Assembly (NCBI RefSeq): GCF_003977665.1
Contig: NZ_RYYV01000005.1
Location: forward strand, 308,153-372,152
Origin: Dyella choica
Lineage (GTDB): Bacteria > Pseudomonadota > Gammaproteobacteria > Xanthomonadales > Rhodanobacteraceae
DNA length: 64,000 nucleotides
Direction of reading: 5' to 3'
The notes under the pieces: model-generated
What the model saw: only the letters and a program-made list of their open reading frames with translations
Told to the model about the DNA's origin: nothing
The model's database searches: none
Shown: positions 34,964-43,484 of the stretch, in pieces
How positions within the stretch are numbered: the stretch's first letter is position 1
Layout of the letters: every line of letters begins with the position of its first letter
Program-made: the position numbers and the translations under genes

Positions 34964-37093
34964 ATGGTTCACGCTATCACCACTCCAGGGCACTTGGCGG
35001 CGTGGCAGTCACGGGCCGGCAGCTTGCCCCCCGTACTGGCCGACGCTCTGGAGCTGTGCGCGCAAAACGGCGTGAACGAGCTCGAGTGCGGCGATGTGCT
35101 GGACCTGCTTGCCATGCTCGGTTGCGATGCACATACCCAGGCGGCCGCGTTGTGGTTCGAGATCGGACGCACGCATCCGTTGGTATGGGAGCAGCGCGCA
35201 GCTTCCTTGCCGGAAGAATTGCAGCGGCTGGTCGCTGGCCAGGTGGCGGCTGAGCGGGTATGGGCACTGCATGCACAGCGGCCGCCGCAGGGCGGTTCCG
35301 AAGGCTTGCGGCGCCTGTTGCTGGCGATCATTCGTGACGTGCGTGTGGTGTTCATTCTGCTTTCGCGCCAGCTGGCGCGCATGCGCGCGGCCGCCACCCT
35401 GCCGGAAGGCGAGCGGCAGGAACTGGCGCGGCTCACCCGCGACATCCATGCACCGCTCGCCAACCGGCTCGGCATTTGGCAGCTGAAGTGGGAGCTGGAA
35501 GACCTCGCCTTTCGCTACCTGCAGCCGGACACGTACAAACGCATCGCCAAGCTGCTGGACGAACGTCGCAGCGATCGCGAACACTTCATTCGTGAGACGC
35601 TGGCCGCACTGGGCAAAGCGTTACGCACGGCGGGCATCAAGTCCGACCTGGCAGGACGTCCCAAGCACATATACTCCATCTGGAAGAAGATGCAGCGCAA
35701 AGCCGTGGAGTTCTCCGATCTCTACGATATCCGCGCCGTACGCATCCTCGTCGACAGTGTGGCCGATTGCTATGGGGCACTCGGCATCGTGCATTCCCTG
35801 TGGCCGCATCTGCCCGGCGAGTTCGACGATTACGTGGCGCGCCCCAAGAGCAATGGCTATCGCTCGTTGCATACCGCCGTGGTCGGCCCGCATGGCAAGA
35901 CGCTGGAAGTGCAGATCCGCACGCACGACATGCATCGCGCCAATGAGCTGGGGGTGGCAGCGCATTGGCGTTACAAGGAAGGTGGCAGCGGCGACGCGGA
36001 TTTCGAGGCGAAGATCGCCTGGATGCGCAAGCTGCTCGAGCCGCGTAGCGACGATGGCGAGCTGGCGGCAGAACTGCAGACCGAGCTGCACGAAGATCGC
36101 GTCTACGTGCTCACGCCCAGGGGCGAGGTGGTCGACTTGCCACGCGGCGCCACCGTGCTCGATTTCGCCTATCACGTGCATACCGAGGTAGGTCACCGCT
36201 GCCGCGGCGCCAAGGTCAACGGGCGCATCGTGCAGCTGACGCATCAGCCGCACAGCGGCGATCGCGTGGAAATCCTCACCGCCAAGGTGGCCGAACCGCG
36301 GCGTGACTGGCTTTCGCCGCATCATGGCTATCTGCATACCAGCCGCGCGCGTGACAAGGTGCGCGCATGGTTCCGGCGCAGTGCGCACGAAGCCAATCTC
36401 GCGGCGGGCCGCGCGTTGCTGGAGCGCGAGCTGAAACGACTGGCGCTGCCTGAGGCGGATCCGTCCAAGCTGCCAGCGTTGTTTCACTTGCAGACGCTGG
36501 ACGAATTACTGGTCGCACTCGCCTTGGGCGAGATCAGCTTGGGGCAGGTGGCGCGGGTACTGCAGGAGTCGCAACAGCCATCCGAGCCGCTGCTGCCCAG
36601 CGTGCCGCTTCCGGCGACGCGTCCCACCGTGCTCGATCACAGCGCCATCACGATCGAGGGCGTGGGCAATTTGCTCACCGCGCTGGCCAAATGCTGCCAG
36701 CCGCTGCCGGGCGACCCGGTGCGCGGTTTCATCACGCGCACCAAGGGAGTTTCGGTGCATCGCGCAAACTGCGCCAGCCTGGCGCGGCTGGCGCGGCGTG
36801 ACCCGGAGCGGGTGATCGAGGTGAGCTGGGGGCAGGCTGGCGCGCAGGCCTATGAGGTCACCATCCAGCTCAACGGCTACGATCGCAAGGGATTGCAGAA
36901 GGACGTGGTGGGTGTGATCAGCAACGCCAGCATCAACATCATCGCCTCCAACAGCCGGCTGTTCCCGCGTAGCGGGGAGGTGGAGATGCGGTACACCTTG
37001 CGCGTGCGGGATTTCGAGCAGCTCTCGGCCCTGCTGGATCGGCTGGCGGCGCTGCCGAATGTGGTGGAAGCGCATAGGATTGGGACAGGTTGA
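34964..37093 (+). CDS. relA: (p)ppGpp synthetase RelA
   Basis: 709 aa. The N-terminal domain lacks the HD and ED residues of a working hydrolase (the DIHAPLANRLG region shows only remnants). The synthetase domain has GRPKHIYSIWKKM, DLYDIRAVRI and EFDDYV (about 285-290, the acidic EXDD form typical of RelA, not the RXKD form of SpoT). TGS (about 379-440), a zinc-finger/CC region (KCCQPLPGD) and a C-terminal ACT domain follow. It makes (p)ppGpp on ribosomes stalled by uncharged tRNA. The ATG at 34964 is used because upstream codons run through the palindromic repeats. Confidence 0.93.
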   Translation: MVHAITTPGHLAAWQSRAGSLPPVLADALELCAQNGVNELECGDVLDLLAMLGCDAHTQAAALWFEIGRTHPLVWEQRAASLPEELQRLVAGQVAAERVWALHAQRPPQGGSEGLRRLLLAIIRDVRVVFILLSRQLARMRAAATLPEGERQELARLTRDIHAPLANRLGIWQLKWELEDLAFRYLQPDTYKRIAKLLDERRSDREHFIRETLAALGKALRTAGIKSDLAGRPKHIYSIWKKMQRKAVEFSDLYDIRAVRILVDSVADCYGALGIVHSLWPHLPGEFDDYVARPKSNGYRSLHTAVVGPHGKTLEVQIRTHDMHRANELGVAAHWRYKEGGSGDADFEAKIAWMRKLLEPRSDDGELAAELQTELHEDRVYVLTPRGEVVDLPRGATVLDFAYHVHTEVGHRCRGAKVNGRIVQLTHQPHSGDRVEILTAKVAEPRRDWLSPHHGYLHTSRARDKVRAWFRRSAHEANLAAGRALLERELKRLALPEADPSKLPALFHLQTLDELLVALALGEISLGQVARVLQESQQPSEPLLPSVPLPATRPTVLDHSAITIEGVGNLLTALAKCCQPLPGDPVRGFITRTKGVSVHRANCASLARLARRDPERVIEVSWGQAGAQAYEVTIQLNGYDRKGLQKDVVGVISNASINIIASNSRLFPRSGEVEMRYTLRVRDFEQLSALLDRLAALPNVVEAHRIGTG

Positions 37094-37191
37094 AACGGGG
37101 AACAGGGGGGGCAGGGAATGGAATAGGACCCGAATCAGGTCCATGGCGTTCCAAGTGAGCTGCTTACGCTATCCCCCGTTACCCGTTCTCC
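37092..37191. repeat. Dispersed G-rich/C-rich repeat, intergenic copy
   Basis: It starts GAAACGGGGAACAGGGGGGG right at the relA stop and ends with a C-rich part (ATCCCCCGTTACCCGTTCTC). It shares the GGGAACAGGG / CCCGTTCCC theme with the copies in hrpA and upstream of pilT. No gene is present in the 184 bp before the TPR gene. Confidence 0.55.
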
Positions 37192-37277
37192 GCCTTCCTG
37201 AACGCAACTTTTCGCTCCCCGCGCCTGCCTTCGACGCAATGCTAAGCTGAACACCTTGATCTGCTAGCCCACGAGCC

Positions 37278-39023
37278 ATGAGCGGAAACCGCGACTTGAA
37301 CGATCCGGGCCACAACGGCAACGGCCGTACCGAACCGAAGCTGGGTAACTTGGAAGACTTGCATCGGCCACCTGCAGCCGCGCCCGATGACGGCCTGCCG
37401 AAAATCAAGGTGGAGCCCGAGTATCGCCGTGACGTATCGGCCGGCAAAAGTCCTTACAGAAAGCACAATTGGTTCCTGCCGGCACTTATCGTCGTGCTGG
37501 CGGCGGCGATCGGTGGGCTGTGGTTCAACCAGACGCGCTTGCGCAGCCTGGTGCCGCGCACCGATTTCGACGACGTGTTGCATCGTGCGCAGGTCGCCTT
37601 GCAGCAGGGGCATCTGGATGGTACCGACGGCACCAGCGCCCGCGAGCTGTTCGAGGCTGCCCGTGGGCTGGAACCCGACAACGACGCCACGCGGCAAGGC
37701 CTTAACCAGGTCGGCCGCGCGGAAATAGCACGCGCGGATGCGGCCTTGCACGCGGGCAAGATCGATGAAGCCACGCAAGCGCTGACCAACGCGCGCGAAC
37801 TGCTCGGCGGCGGCAACGACGTGGATCGCCTTACGCAGGCGCTTGCCAAGGCGCAGGTATCATCCGGGCAGACGGATACCTTGATCGCGCAGGCGCAGCA
37901 GGCGTTCAGCCAGAACCGGCTGGACGGTCCGGATGGAGCGGCCGCGCTTTACCAGCGTGTGCTGGCGGCTGAACCGGATAACGCGGTCGCACGGCATGGC
38001 ATGGATCAGGTCGGTGACGCGGCGGCAGCGCAAGTCCAGAAAGCGTTGAGCGCTAACGACATGGCGACGGCTTCCGCCGGCATCGATCGCCTTGCGGCCA
38101 TGTTGCCCAACTACGCTCAGTTGCCGACCTTGCGTGCATCGTTGTCGGCCCTGCAAACCCAGACCAATGGCGCCCTTGCGGACGCGATCAACCAAGGGAA
38201 TGATGCCTTGCGCGCGGGGCGCATTGCCGGTGACGGCAACGACACCGCGCTGGCGCATTTCAAGGCGGCGCTGGCGATCGATCCGAACAATGCACCGGCG
38301 AAAGCGGGGATTGGACAGGTTGCCCAGGCGCTGGTGGTGCAGGCCGATGCAGCCATCGATGCGGGCGATGCCGATCATGCGCGGCAACTGCTGGATGAGG
38401 CCGATGCGCTAGCTCCCGGTTCGGCGGACCTGGTCGCCGCGCGGGCACGCCTGGGACAGCCGCCGGTTCCCGCCATAGCGTCATCGTCCGCCACCAGCAA
38501 CGCAAGTTCAGGTGCAAAGCCGCAGGAGATCACGCAACCGAAGGACGACACCGCGGCTTCACCGACAGTGCACCTCACGGGCGCACAGGAAGTCCAGGTC
38601 GCCGACCTGGTAAGCCGCGCCAGGCAGGCTACGTCACGCGGCAATATCATGTCGCCTCCCGGAGATTGCGCGTACGACCTCTATCGCGGCGCACTCGCCA
38701 TCGACGGCAACAACCCGGGAGCATTGGCTGGCCTGCAAGCGCTGCCCGGCGAAGTGCAGCAACAATTCAACCAGGCGTTGCGAGGCGGCAGCCTGAGCAA
38801 GGCCGGTGACCTGCTCAACGCACTCGACAACCTCGAACCGGGCAACGCGGCGATCGCCATTTCGCGCCAGCGCCTGGCGTATGCATGGATCGACCAGGCC
38901 GAGCAGCAATTCGATAGCGGCGATCGCAACAACGCCGCCGTTTCACTGGCACAGGGGCGCCGGCTGCTCCCCGACGATCCGCGGGTGCGGGAACTCGCTG
39001 CGCGCATGCAGGGCAGCCGATGA
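37278..39023 (+). CDS. TPR-like membrane-anchored protein of unknown function
   Basis: 581 aa. A charged cytoplasmic N-terminus (about 1-63) is followed by one TM helix (WFLPALIVVLAAAIGGLWF, about 65-83) and a long periplasmic part. That part has at least four related TPR/Sel1-like units recognisable by LEPDNDATRQGL, AEPDNAVARHGM, IDPNNAPAKAGI and IDGNNPGALAGL, plus a low-complexity SSSATSNASSGAK linker. Such repeats mediate protein contacts. There is no enzyme motif. The stop overlaps the start of the downstream epimerase-like gene (ATGA), so the two are coupled. I do not recognise a named family. Confidence 0.8.
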   Translation: MSGNRDLNDPGHNGNGRTEPKLGNLEDLHRPPAAAPDDGLPKIKVEPEYRRDVSAGKSPYRKHNWFLPALIVVLAAAIGGLWFNQTRLRSLVPRTDFDDVLHRAQVALQQGHLDGTDGTSARELFEAARGLEPDNDATRQGLNQVGRAEIARADAALHAGKIDEATQALTNARELLGGGNDVDRLTQALAKAQVSSGQTDTLIAQAQQAFSQNRLDGPDGAAALYQRVLAAEPDNAVARHGMDQVGDAAAAQVQKALSANDMATASAGIDRLAAMLPNYAQLPTLRASLSALQTQTNGALADAINQGNDALRAGRIAGDGNDTALAHFKAALAIDPNNAPAKAGIGQVAQALVVQADAAIDAGDADHARQLLDEADALAPGSADLVAARARLGQPPVPAIASSSATSNASSGAKPQEITQPKDDTAASPTVHLTGAQEVQVADLVSRARQATSRGNIMSPPGDCAYDLYRGALAIDGNNPGALAGLQALPGEVQQQFNQALRGGSLSKAGDLLNALDNLEPGNAAIAISRQRLAYAWIDQAEQQFDSGDRNNAAVSLAQGRRLLPDDPRVRELAARMQGSR

Positions 39024-39862
39024 CGGTACTGTTGTTCGGAGGCAGCAGCCAGATCGGGCATTACCTGCTGCCGTTGCTTGCTGCCCGGGATGAGCCTGTG
39101 GTGGCGCTGAGCCGCGAGGCGCGCGCATCTGTACCAGGCGTGACCTGGCTGAACGGGCATCTGCCGGATGGCGTGCCTGCCATCGAAGACGTTTCGGCCA
39201 TTTTCAGCATGGGTCCCTTGCAACGGTTCGTAAGCTGGTTGAACCAGGCTGCGTTGCTGCATGCGCCGCGCGTGATTGCATTCAGCTCGATGAGTGCCGA
39301 AAGCAAGCGCGCTTCGGAGGTGCCGGCCGAGCGGGACCTCTCGCAATTGCTTCGCGACAGCGAGGCCGCGTTGGCCGAGGCCTGCGCCAGGCACGGCAGT
39401 GCGTGGACTGTGCTGCGTCCCACGCTTGTCTATGGCGCAGGGCTGGACAAGAGCCTGACCCCGATTGCCCATCGCGCGATGCGCTTGAGAGTGTTTCCGT
39501 TGCCGGCGGGCCAGGGCATGCGTCAACCGGTGCATGCGCAGGATCTGGCCCGCGCAGCGCTCGCGGCGCTGGATAACCCGGTCGCGGCGGGCAGGATCCT
39601 CGCCATCGGTGGCGGCGAACGGCTGACGGCAGGCGAGATGTTTGCACGCGTGCGGGCCAGTTTGCCGGTGGATACCTTGCCGCTGCCGTTGCCGGCCTGG
39701 TTGTTGCGCATGGCTCGGCGCGGTGTGGGAAAGTTGCGCGGACCGCTGAGTCGCCTGGAGGCAGACCTCATCGCCGACAATACGGAGATGACGCGATTGC
39801 TGGGCATACAGCCGCGGCCGTTCCGGCCGGATGCGGAGTGCTGGGGGCGCAGGTTGGGGTAG
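39020..39862 (+). CDS. NAD(P)-dependent epimerase/dehydratase-family protein
   Basis: 280 aa. The Rossmann dinucleotide site is LLFGGSSQIGHYLLPLL (residues 4-20); the strand ending IAFSSMSAESKR is at the place of the SDR Ser. LRPTLVYGAGLD and GQGMRQPVHAQDLARA are typical of the extended SDR/NmrA-like group. The YxxxK catalytic pair is not evident (RDLSQLLRDSE lies where it is expected), so a binding or sensor role is as likely as catalysis. It is coupled to the preceding TPR protein. The TAG stop is in the loop of a GGTTGGGG/CCCCAGCC hairpin (39852-39872). Confidence 0.8.
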   Translation: MTVLLFGGSSQIGHYLLPLLAARDEPVVALSREARASVPGVTWLNGHLPDGVPAIEDVSAIFSMGPLQRFVSWLNQAALLHAPRVIAFSSMSAESKRASEVPAERDLSQLLRDSEAALAEACARHGSAWTVLRPTLVYGAGLDKSLTPIAHRAMRLRVFPLPAGQGMRQPVHAQDLARAALAALDNPVAAGRILAIGGGERLTAGEMFARVRASLPVDTLPLPLPAWLLRMARRGVGKLRGPLSRLEADLIADNTEMTRLLGIQPRPFRPDAECWGRRLG

Positions 39863-39872
39863 AGCCCCAGCC
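39852..39872 (+). terminator. Hairpin across the epimerase stop codon
   Basis: An 8-bp stem GGTTGGGG / CCCCAGCC (one G-U pair) with the TAG stop in its loop. It contains GTAG and may be a diverged member of the palindromic repeat family. The remaining 263 bp up to mrcB shows no gene. Confidence 0.4.
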
Positions 39873-40135
39873 CCGCCCTGCCAACCATCGCGCCATGTTG
39901 GGGCTTGCACCCCGGTATCGCTGGCGGGGAAGGTGGCGGTCAGGTGAAAACCCCTGAAATGCCCCGCCCATGCCACCAAGCAGCCTCTGATCATTCCTAC
40001 GTGACCGGCATGATGTCCAATAGGCCGCAAGGTGAGGGCTCCCAGGCCAGGTGGCGTTCATCCGGCCGCCGGGTACCGGGCTCTATGATCCTTTAAGTCA
40101 CGCCGATCCGACTTCCTGCCCTGGATACTGCCCCG

Positions 40136-42466
40136 TTGGACTTTCTTAGCCGACTTCGATCGATTGCAAGCGCCTGCTGGCCCTGGCTGCGCATTCCCTT
40201 TTGGGTCTGCACCGGCCTGTTATTCGGTTTCCTGCTGCCGTATTCGCTGATACTCAACAAGCGCGTGCAGGATCGTTTCAGCGACCTTGTGTTCGCCGTG
40301 CCGACGCGAATTTACTCGCAGCCGCTGCGGCTGGCGCTAGACGTACCGATGACGCCTGGCGCGCTGGAAGTGGAACTGACATTCGCCGGCTACGCCGATG
40401 ACGGTCACGGCGACGTGCCGGGCAGCTGGGCGAAGAAGGGCAGCACGTATTACATTTCTTCGCGCGGCTACGCAGGCCCTGACGGTGGCGAATTGCCCAA
40501 GCACATTCGCGTTGCGCTGGGTGAGGGCGTGGTGCAATCGGTCACCGACCAGGGCACCGCCAAGCCGTTGAAGGAAACGCATCTCGATCCAGCGCGAATC
40601 GGCACCGTGTATGGCGTCAAGCAGGAAGATCGCAGCTACGTGCAGTTGAACGACGTGCCGCAGTTGCTGGTATCGGGCCTGCAGGCGGTGGAAGACCGCG
40701 ACTTCAAACATCACATAGGGGTGGACTTCATCGCCATCCTGCGCGCGGCCTTTGCCGATTTGCGCGCCGGTCATACCGTGCAGGGGGCTTCCACGCTCAC
40801 GCAGCAATTGGTGCGCAATCTGTTCCTCAATCGCGAACAGACCATGGGACGCAAGTTGAACGAAGCCTTGATGTCGATCCTGCTGGAGATGCACTACAGC
40901 AAGGCACGCATCCTTGAGGCTTACATCAACGAGGTGTTCCTCGGCCAACAGGGGAGCCAGGCGGTGCACGGCTTTGCGGCAGCATCGGAATTCTATTTCG
41001 GGCGCCGCCTGCAGTACCTGCGCCCGCAGGAAGTCGCTTTGCTGGTCGGGTTGGTGAAAGGCCCCAGCCAGCTAGATCCGCGGCGCTATCCCGACCGCGC
41101 CATGGCGCGGCGCAATCTGGTGCTGGACACGTTCGTCAGCACCGGCCTGTTGACGGAGCAACAAGCGCGTGTGGCCAAGGCCACGCCGTTGAGCGTGATC
41201 GAAGATGGCCAGCTGCCGCATAACCGCTTCCCGGCCTTCATGGAGCTGGTGCGCCAGCAGATCACCAACGACTTTGACGAAGACACCCTCAAGCAGGGCA
41301 ATCTGTCGATCTTCACCACGCTCGACCCGGCCACCCAGTTGTATACGGAAGAGGCGGTCAGCACGGCGATCAGGAATCTCGGCAAGCGCGGCGACGACAC
41401 GCAGGGTGCCGCGGTGGTGACCGACTCGAAAACCGGCAAGGTGCTCGCCGTGGTTGGCAGCAAGCTCGCCGATGAGCAGGGCTTCAATCGTGCGCTGGAT
41501 GCACGCCGGCCCATTGGCTCCACCATCAAGCCGTTCGTGTATCTGGTCGCGCTGGCCGATCCCGGGCGCTGGAATCTCGCCGTTCAACTGGACGATTCGC
41601 CGATCAGCATGAAGCAGCCTGACGGCAGCTGGTGGACGCCGCACAACGACGACAACCAGAGCCATGGCATGGTGCCGATGGTGGACGCACTGGCGAACTC
41701 GTGGAACCTCGCCACGATTCACCTCGGCATGACGGTGGGGGTGCCCCGCATCAAGGCGTTTCTTGACTCATTCGGCTTGGCTGACGTCCAGCCCGGTCCG
41801 TCGTTGCTGATCGGCGCGCTCGACCTGGCGCCGATCCAGGTCACGCAGCTTTATCAGTACATTGCTTCGGATGGCCACGCCTTGCCGCTGTTGGCGGTAA
41901 GCGGTGTGGTCGACGGCAATGGCCGCACCATCAAGCGATACGAAGTGGAAGCGGGCAAGGGCGAATACCAGCCGGCTGTGCGCCTGGTGACCTGGGCGAT
42001 GCAGCAGGTCGCCACGTATGGCACGGCGAGCTCGCTGGCCAAATCCAACCTTGCCTACCTGCATACGGCCGGCAAGACCGGCACCAGCAACGACCTGCGC
42101 GATAGCTGGTTCGCCGGTTTCACCGGCGACCGTCTGGCGGTGTTCTGGATGGGCCGCGACGACAACAAGCCCAGTCACCTGTGGGGCTCGACGGGCGCCC
42201 TGCGCGGCTGGCAGGAACTGTTCCGAAAGCTGCCTACCGTGCCGTTGTCCGCTGCACCGGGCGATGGCCTGGAAATGGCGTGGATCAACCCCGCTGACGG
42301 CCGCCGCAGCGATCCGGCGTGTTCCGGCGCCAAGCAGGTGCCGGTGATCGCGGGCAGCCTGTCGACGGATACGGAAGGGTGTTTCTGGCAAAAGATCGGT
42401 AATCTGTTCGGCTCCGGCGAGAGCGCTGCACAGCCTTCCGCCGGATCGCCCACGACTGCTCAGTAG
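40136..42466 (+). CDS. mrcB: Penicillin-binding protein 1B (bifunctional transglycosylase/transpeptidase)
   Basis: 776 aa. One N-terminal TM helix (PFWVCTGLLFGFLLPYSLIL) is followed by a UB2H-like region and the GT51 domain (QAVEDRDFKHHIGVD about 183-197, GASTLTQQLVRNLFL, EAYINEVFLGQQG). The transpeptidase domain has the nucleophile motif STIK (about 461), SWN (about 520) and KTGTS (about 645). It polymerises and cross-links peptidoglycan on the periplasmic side. The start is TTG with no clear ribosome site; no other start keeps the TM helix. A lipoprotein gene follows 11 bp later and may encode its activator. Confidence 0.93.
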   Translation: MDFLSRLRSIASACWPWLRIPFWVCTGLLFGFLLPYSLILNKRVQDRFSDLVFAVPTRIYSQPLRLALDVPMTPGALEVELTFAGYADDGHGDVPGSWAKKGSTYYISSRGYAGPDGGELPKHIRVALGEGVVQSVTDQGTAKPLKETHLDPARIGTVYGVKQEDRSYVQLNDVPQLLVSGLQAVEDRDFKHHIGVDFIAILRAAFADLRAGHTVQGASTLTQQLVRNLFLNREQTMGRKLNEALMSILLEMHYSKARILEAYINEVFLGQQGSQAVHGFAAASEFYFGRRLQYLRPQEVALLVGLVKGPSQLDPRRYPDRAMARRNLVLDTFVSTGLLTEQQARVAKATPLSVIEDGQLPHNRFPAFMELVRQQITNDFDEDTLKQGNLSIFTTLDPATQLYTEEAVSTAIRNLGKRGDDTQGAAVVTDSKTGKVLAVVGSKLADEQGFNRALDARRPIGSTIKPFVYLVALADPGRWNLAVQLDDSPISMKQPDGSWWTPHNDDNQSHGMVPMVDALANSWNLATIHLGMTVGVPRIKAFLDSFGLADVQPGPSLLIGALDLAPIQVTQLYQYIASDGHALPLLAVSGVVDGNGRTIKRYEVEAGKGEYQPAVRLVTWAMQQVATYGTASSLAKSNLAYLHTAGKTGTSNDLRDSWFAGFTGDRLAVFWMGRDDNKPSHLWGSTGALRGWQELFRKLPTVPLSAAPGDGLEMAWINPADGRRSDPACSGAKQVPVIAGSLSTDTEGCFWQKIGNLFGSGESAAQPSAGSPTTAQ

Positions 42467-42477
42467 ACTGAAGACCC

Positions 42478-43014
42478 ATGCCGTATCGTTCCTTCCGCCT
42501 CCGTCATCCCCTTGCCCCCGCTGCGCTGGCGGGCCTGTTGCTCACCGCCTGCGCGCAGCCCGCGCCCGAGGCGCCCAAGCCGCCACCCGGAAAATCCAAC
42601 GCCTTGATGGTGGACGAGATCCGCGCCGCCGGCGAGCGGGACAAGTCGGTCATCAACGTGCATCCGCTGGTCGATCCGGGCATCGTCGCATTGCAGGACG
42701 CCGCTCGACAGGACGAGCGCAGCGGCCAGTACCAAGCGGCGGCCACGAAGCTCGACATGGCCCTGAAACGCAGCCCCGAAGCGCCGGATGTGCTGCAGGA
42801 TCGCGCCGAGGTCGCCATCTACATGGGCGACTTCCAGTTGGCTGAAAAACTGGCGCACCAGTCTTGGGCGCTGGGCTCCAAGCAAGGCCCGCTGTGCGCA
42901 CGCAACTGGCAGACCATCGTGGAGATTCGCCTGCAAGTGCATGACCAGACTGGTGCGGCTTCGGCGAGCAAGTGGGTGGGGGAATGCCGCGAGACGGGTG
43001 TTCAGCGGCTTTGA
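42478..43014 (+). CDS. TPR lipoprotein, probable LpoP-type activator of PBP1B
   Basis: 178 aa. A lipoprotein signal with lipobox LLTAC (Cys25) precedes a Pro-rich linker and a TPR-like pair (IVALQDAARQDERSGQYQAAATKLDMALKRSPEAPDVLQDRAEVAIYMGDFQLAEKLA region). It ends with two Cys (LCARNW and VGECRE) that could pair. The 11-bp distance from mrcB means cotranscription. In Pseudomonas, the outer-membrane TPR lipoprotein LpoP, encoded beside the PBP1b gene, activates that enzyme. Architecture and position match; sequence identity was not tested, so the role is an inference. Confidence 0.75.
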   Translation: MPYRSFRLRHPLAPAALAGLLLTACAQPAPEAPKPPPGKSNALMVDEIRAAGERDKSVINVHPLVDPGIVALQDAARQDERSGQYQAAATKLDMALKRSPEAPDVLQDRAEVAIYMGDFQLAEKLAHQSWALGSKQGPLCARNWQTIVEIRLQVHDQTGAASASKWVGECRETGVQRL

Positions 43015-43484
43015 TGCGGTGACTGTTCTGCTGTCCTTCGGGGAAGGGATCAGAACATCCCTGGCAGAACAGCCCGTTCGAGTATCCCTACGTGGCGCCC
43101 ATGCTGGAGTGCTTTGCCGCGCGCCGCTACAACTTGCGCGATTTGGCGCGCCGGGCGATAACACCGCACGCGTGCGCATGTGCGAAACAATGCTCGAGCA
43201 AAACCACTCATGTCGGTATAGCAGCCACGGCCGAAGGCAGCTACGCGTTCGAACGCCTGGACCATCAGCAAGACACCAATCTCGATTCCACTCCTTCCTC
43301 GCGCGGCGCCGAATTCGAATTGCTGTTCCCCATCAGCGTGAGAGGGCGTGGCGACGCAGCACGCTCGCGCGGCGCGATGCGAGCCATCGAAGCTGAAGGT
43401 ATCGGTCGGATAGTGGAAGTCGCTGGCGCCGTGCCGTAGTACGGCAAGGTTTCTCCGGCGGCGCGCCTGCGCGATACTGTCCCG
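43015..43484. other. 470-bp intergenic region, no gene supported
   Basis: Open frames on both strands (for example 43092-43439 plus) lack ribosome sites, known motifs or a convincing composition. The segment has scattered GC-rich short palindromes but none that stands out. The promoter of the downstream helicase gene is expected here. Confidence 0.45.

Noticed and set aside
40136..40138. Doubt that mrcB starts at a TTG, suggesting a truncated gene
   Set aside because: The TTG start leaves the TM anchor and all PBP1B domains complete; no in-frame ATG would keep the anchor, and other genes here (the glucan synthase) also use TTG.
43092..43439. 115-codon plus-strand open frame between the lipoprotein and helicase genes
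   Set aside because: No ribosome site, no recognisable motif and an irregular Arg/Cys/Ala-rich product; overlapping long frames on the other strand are equally open, as expected in GC-rich DNA.
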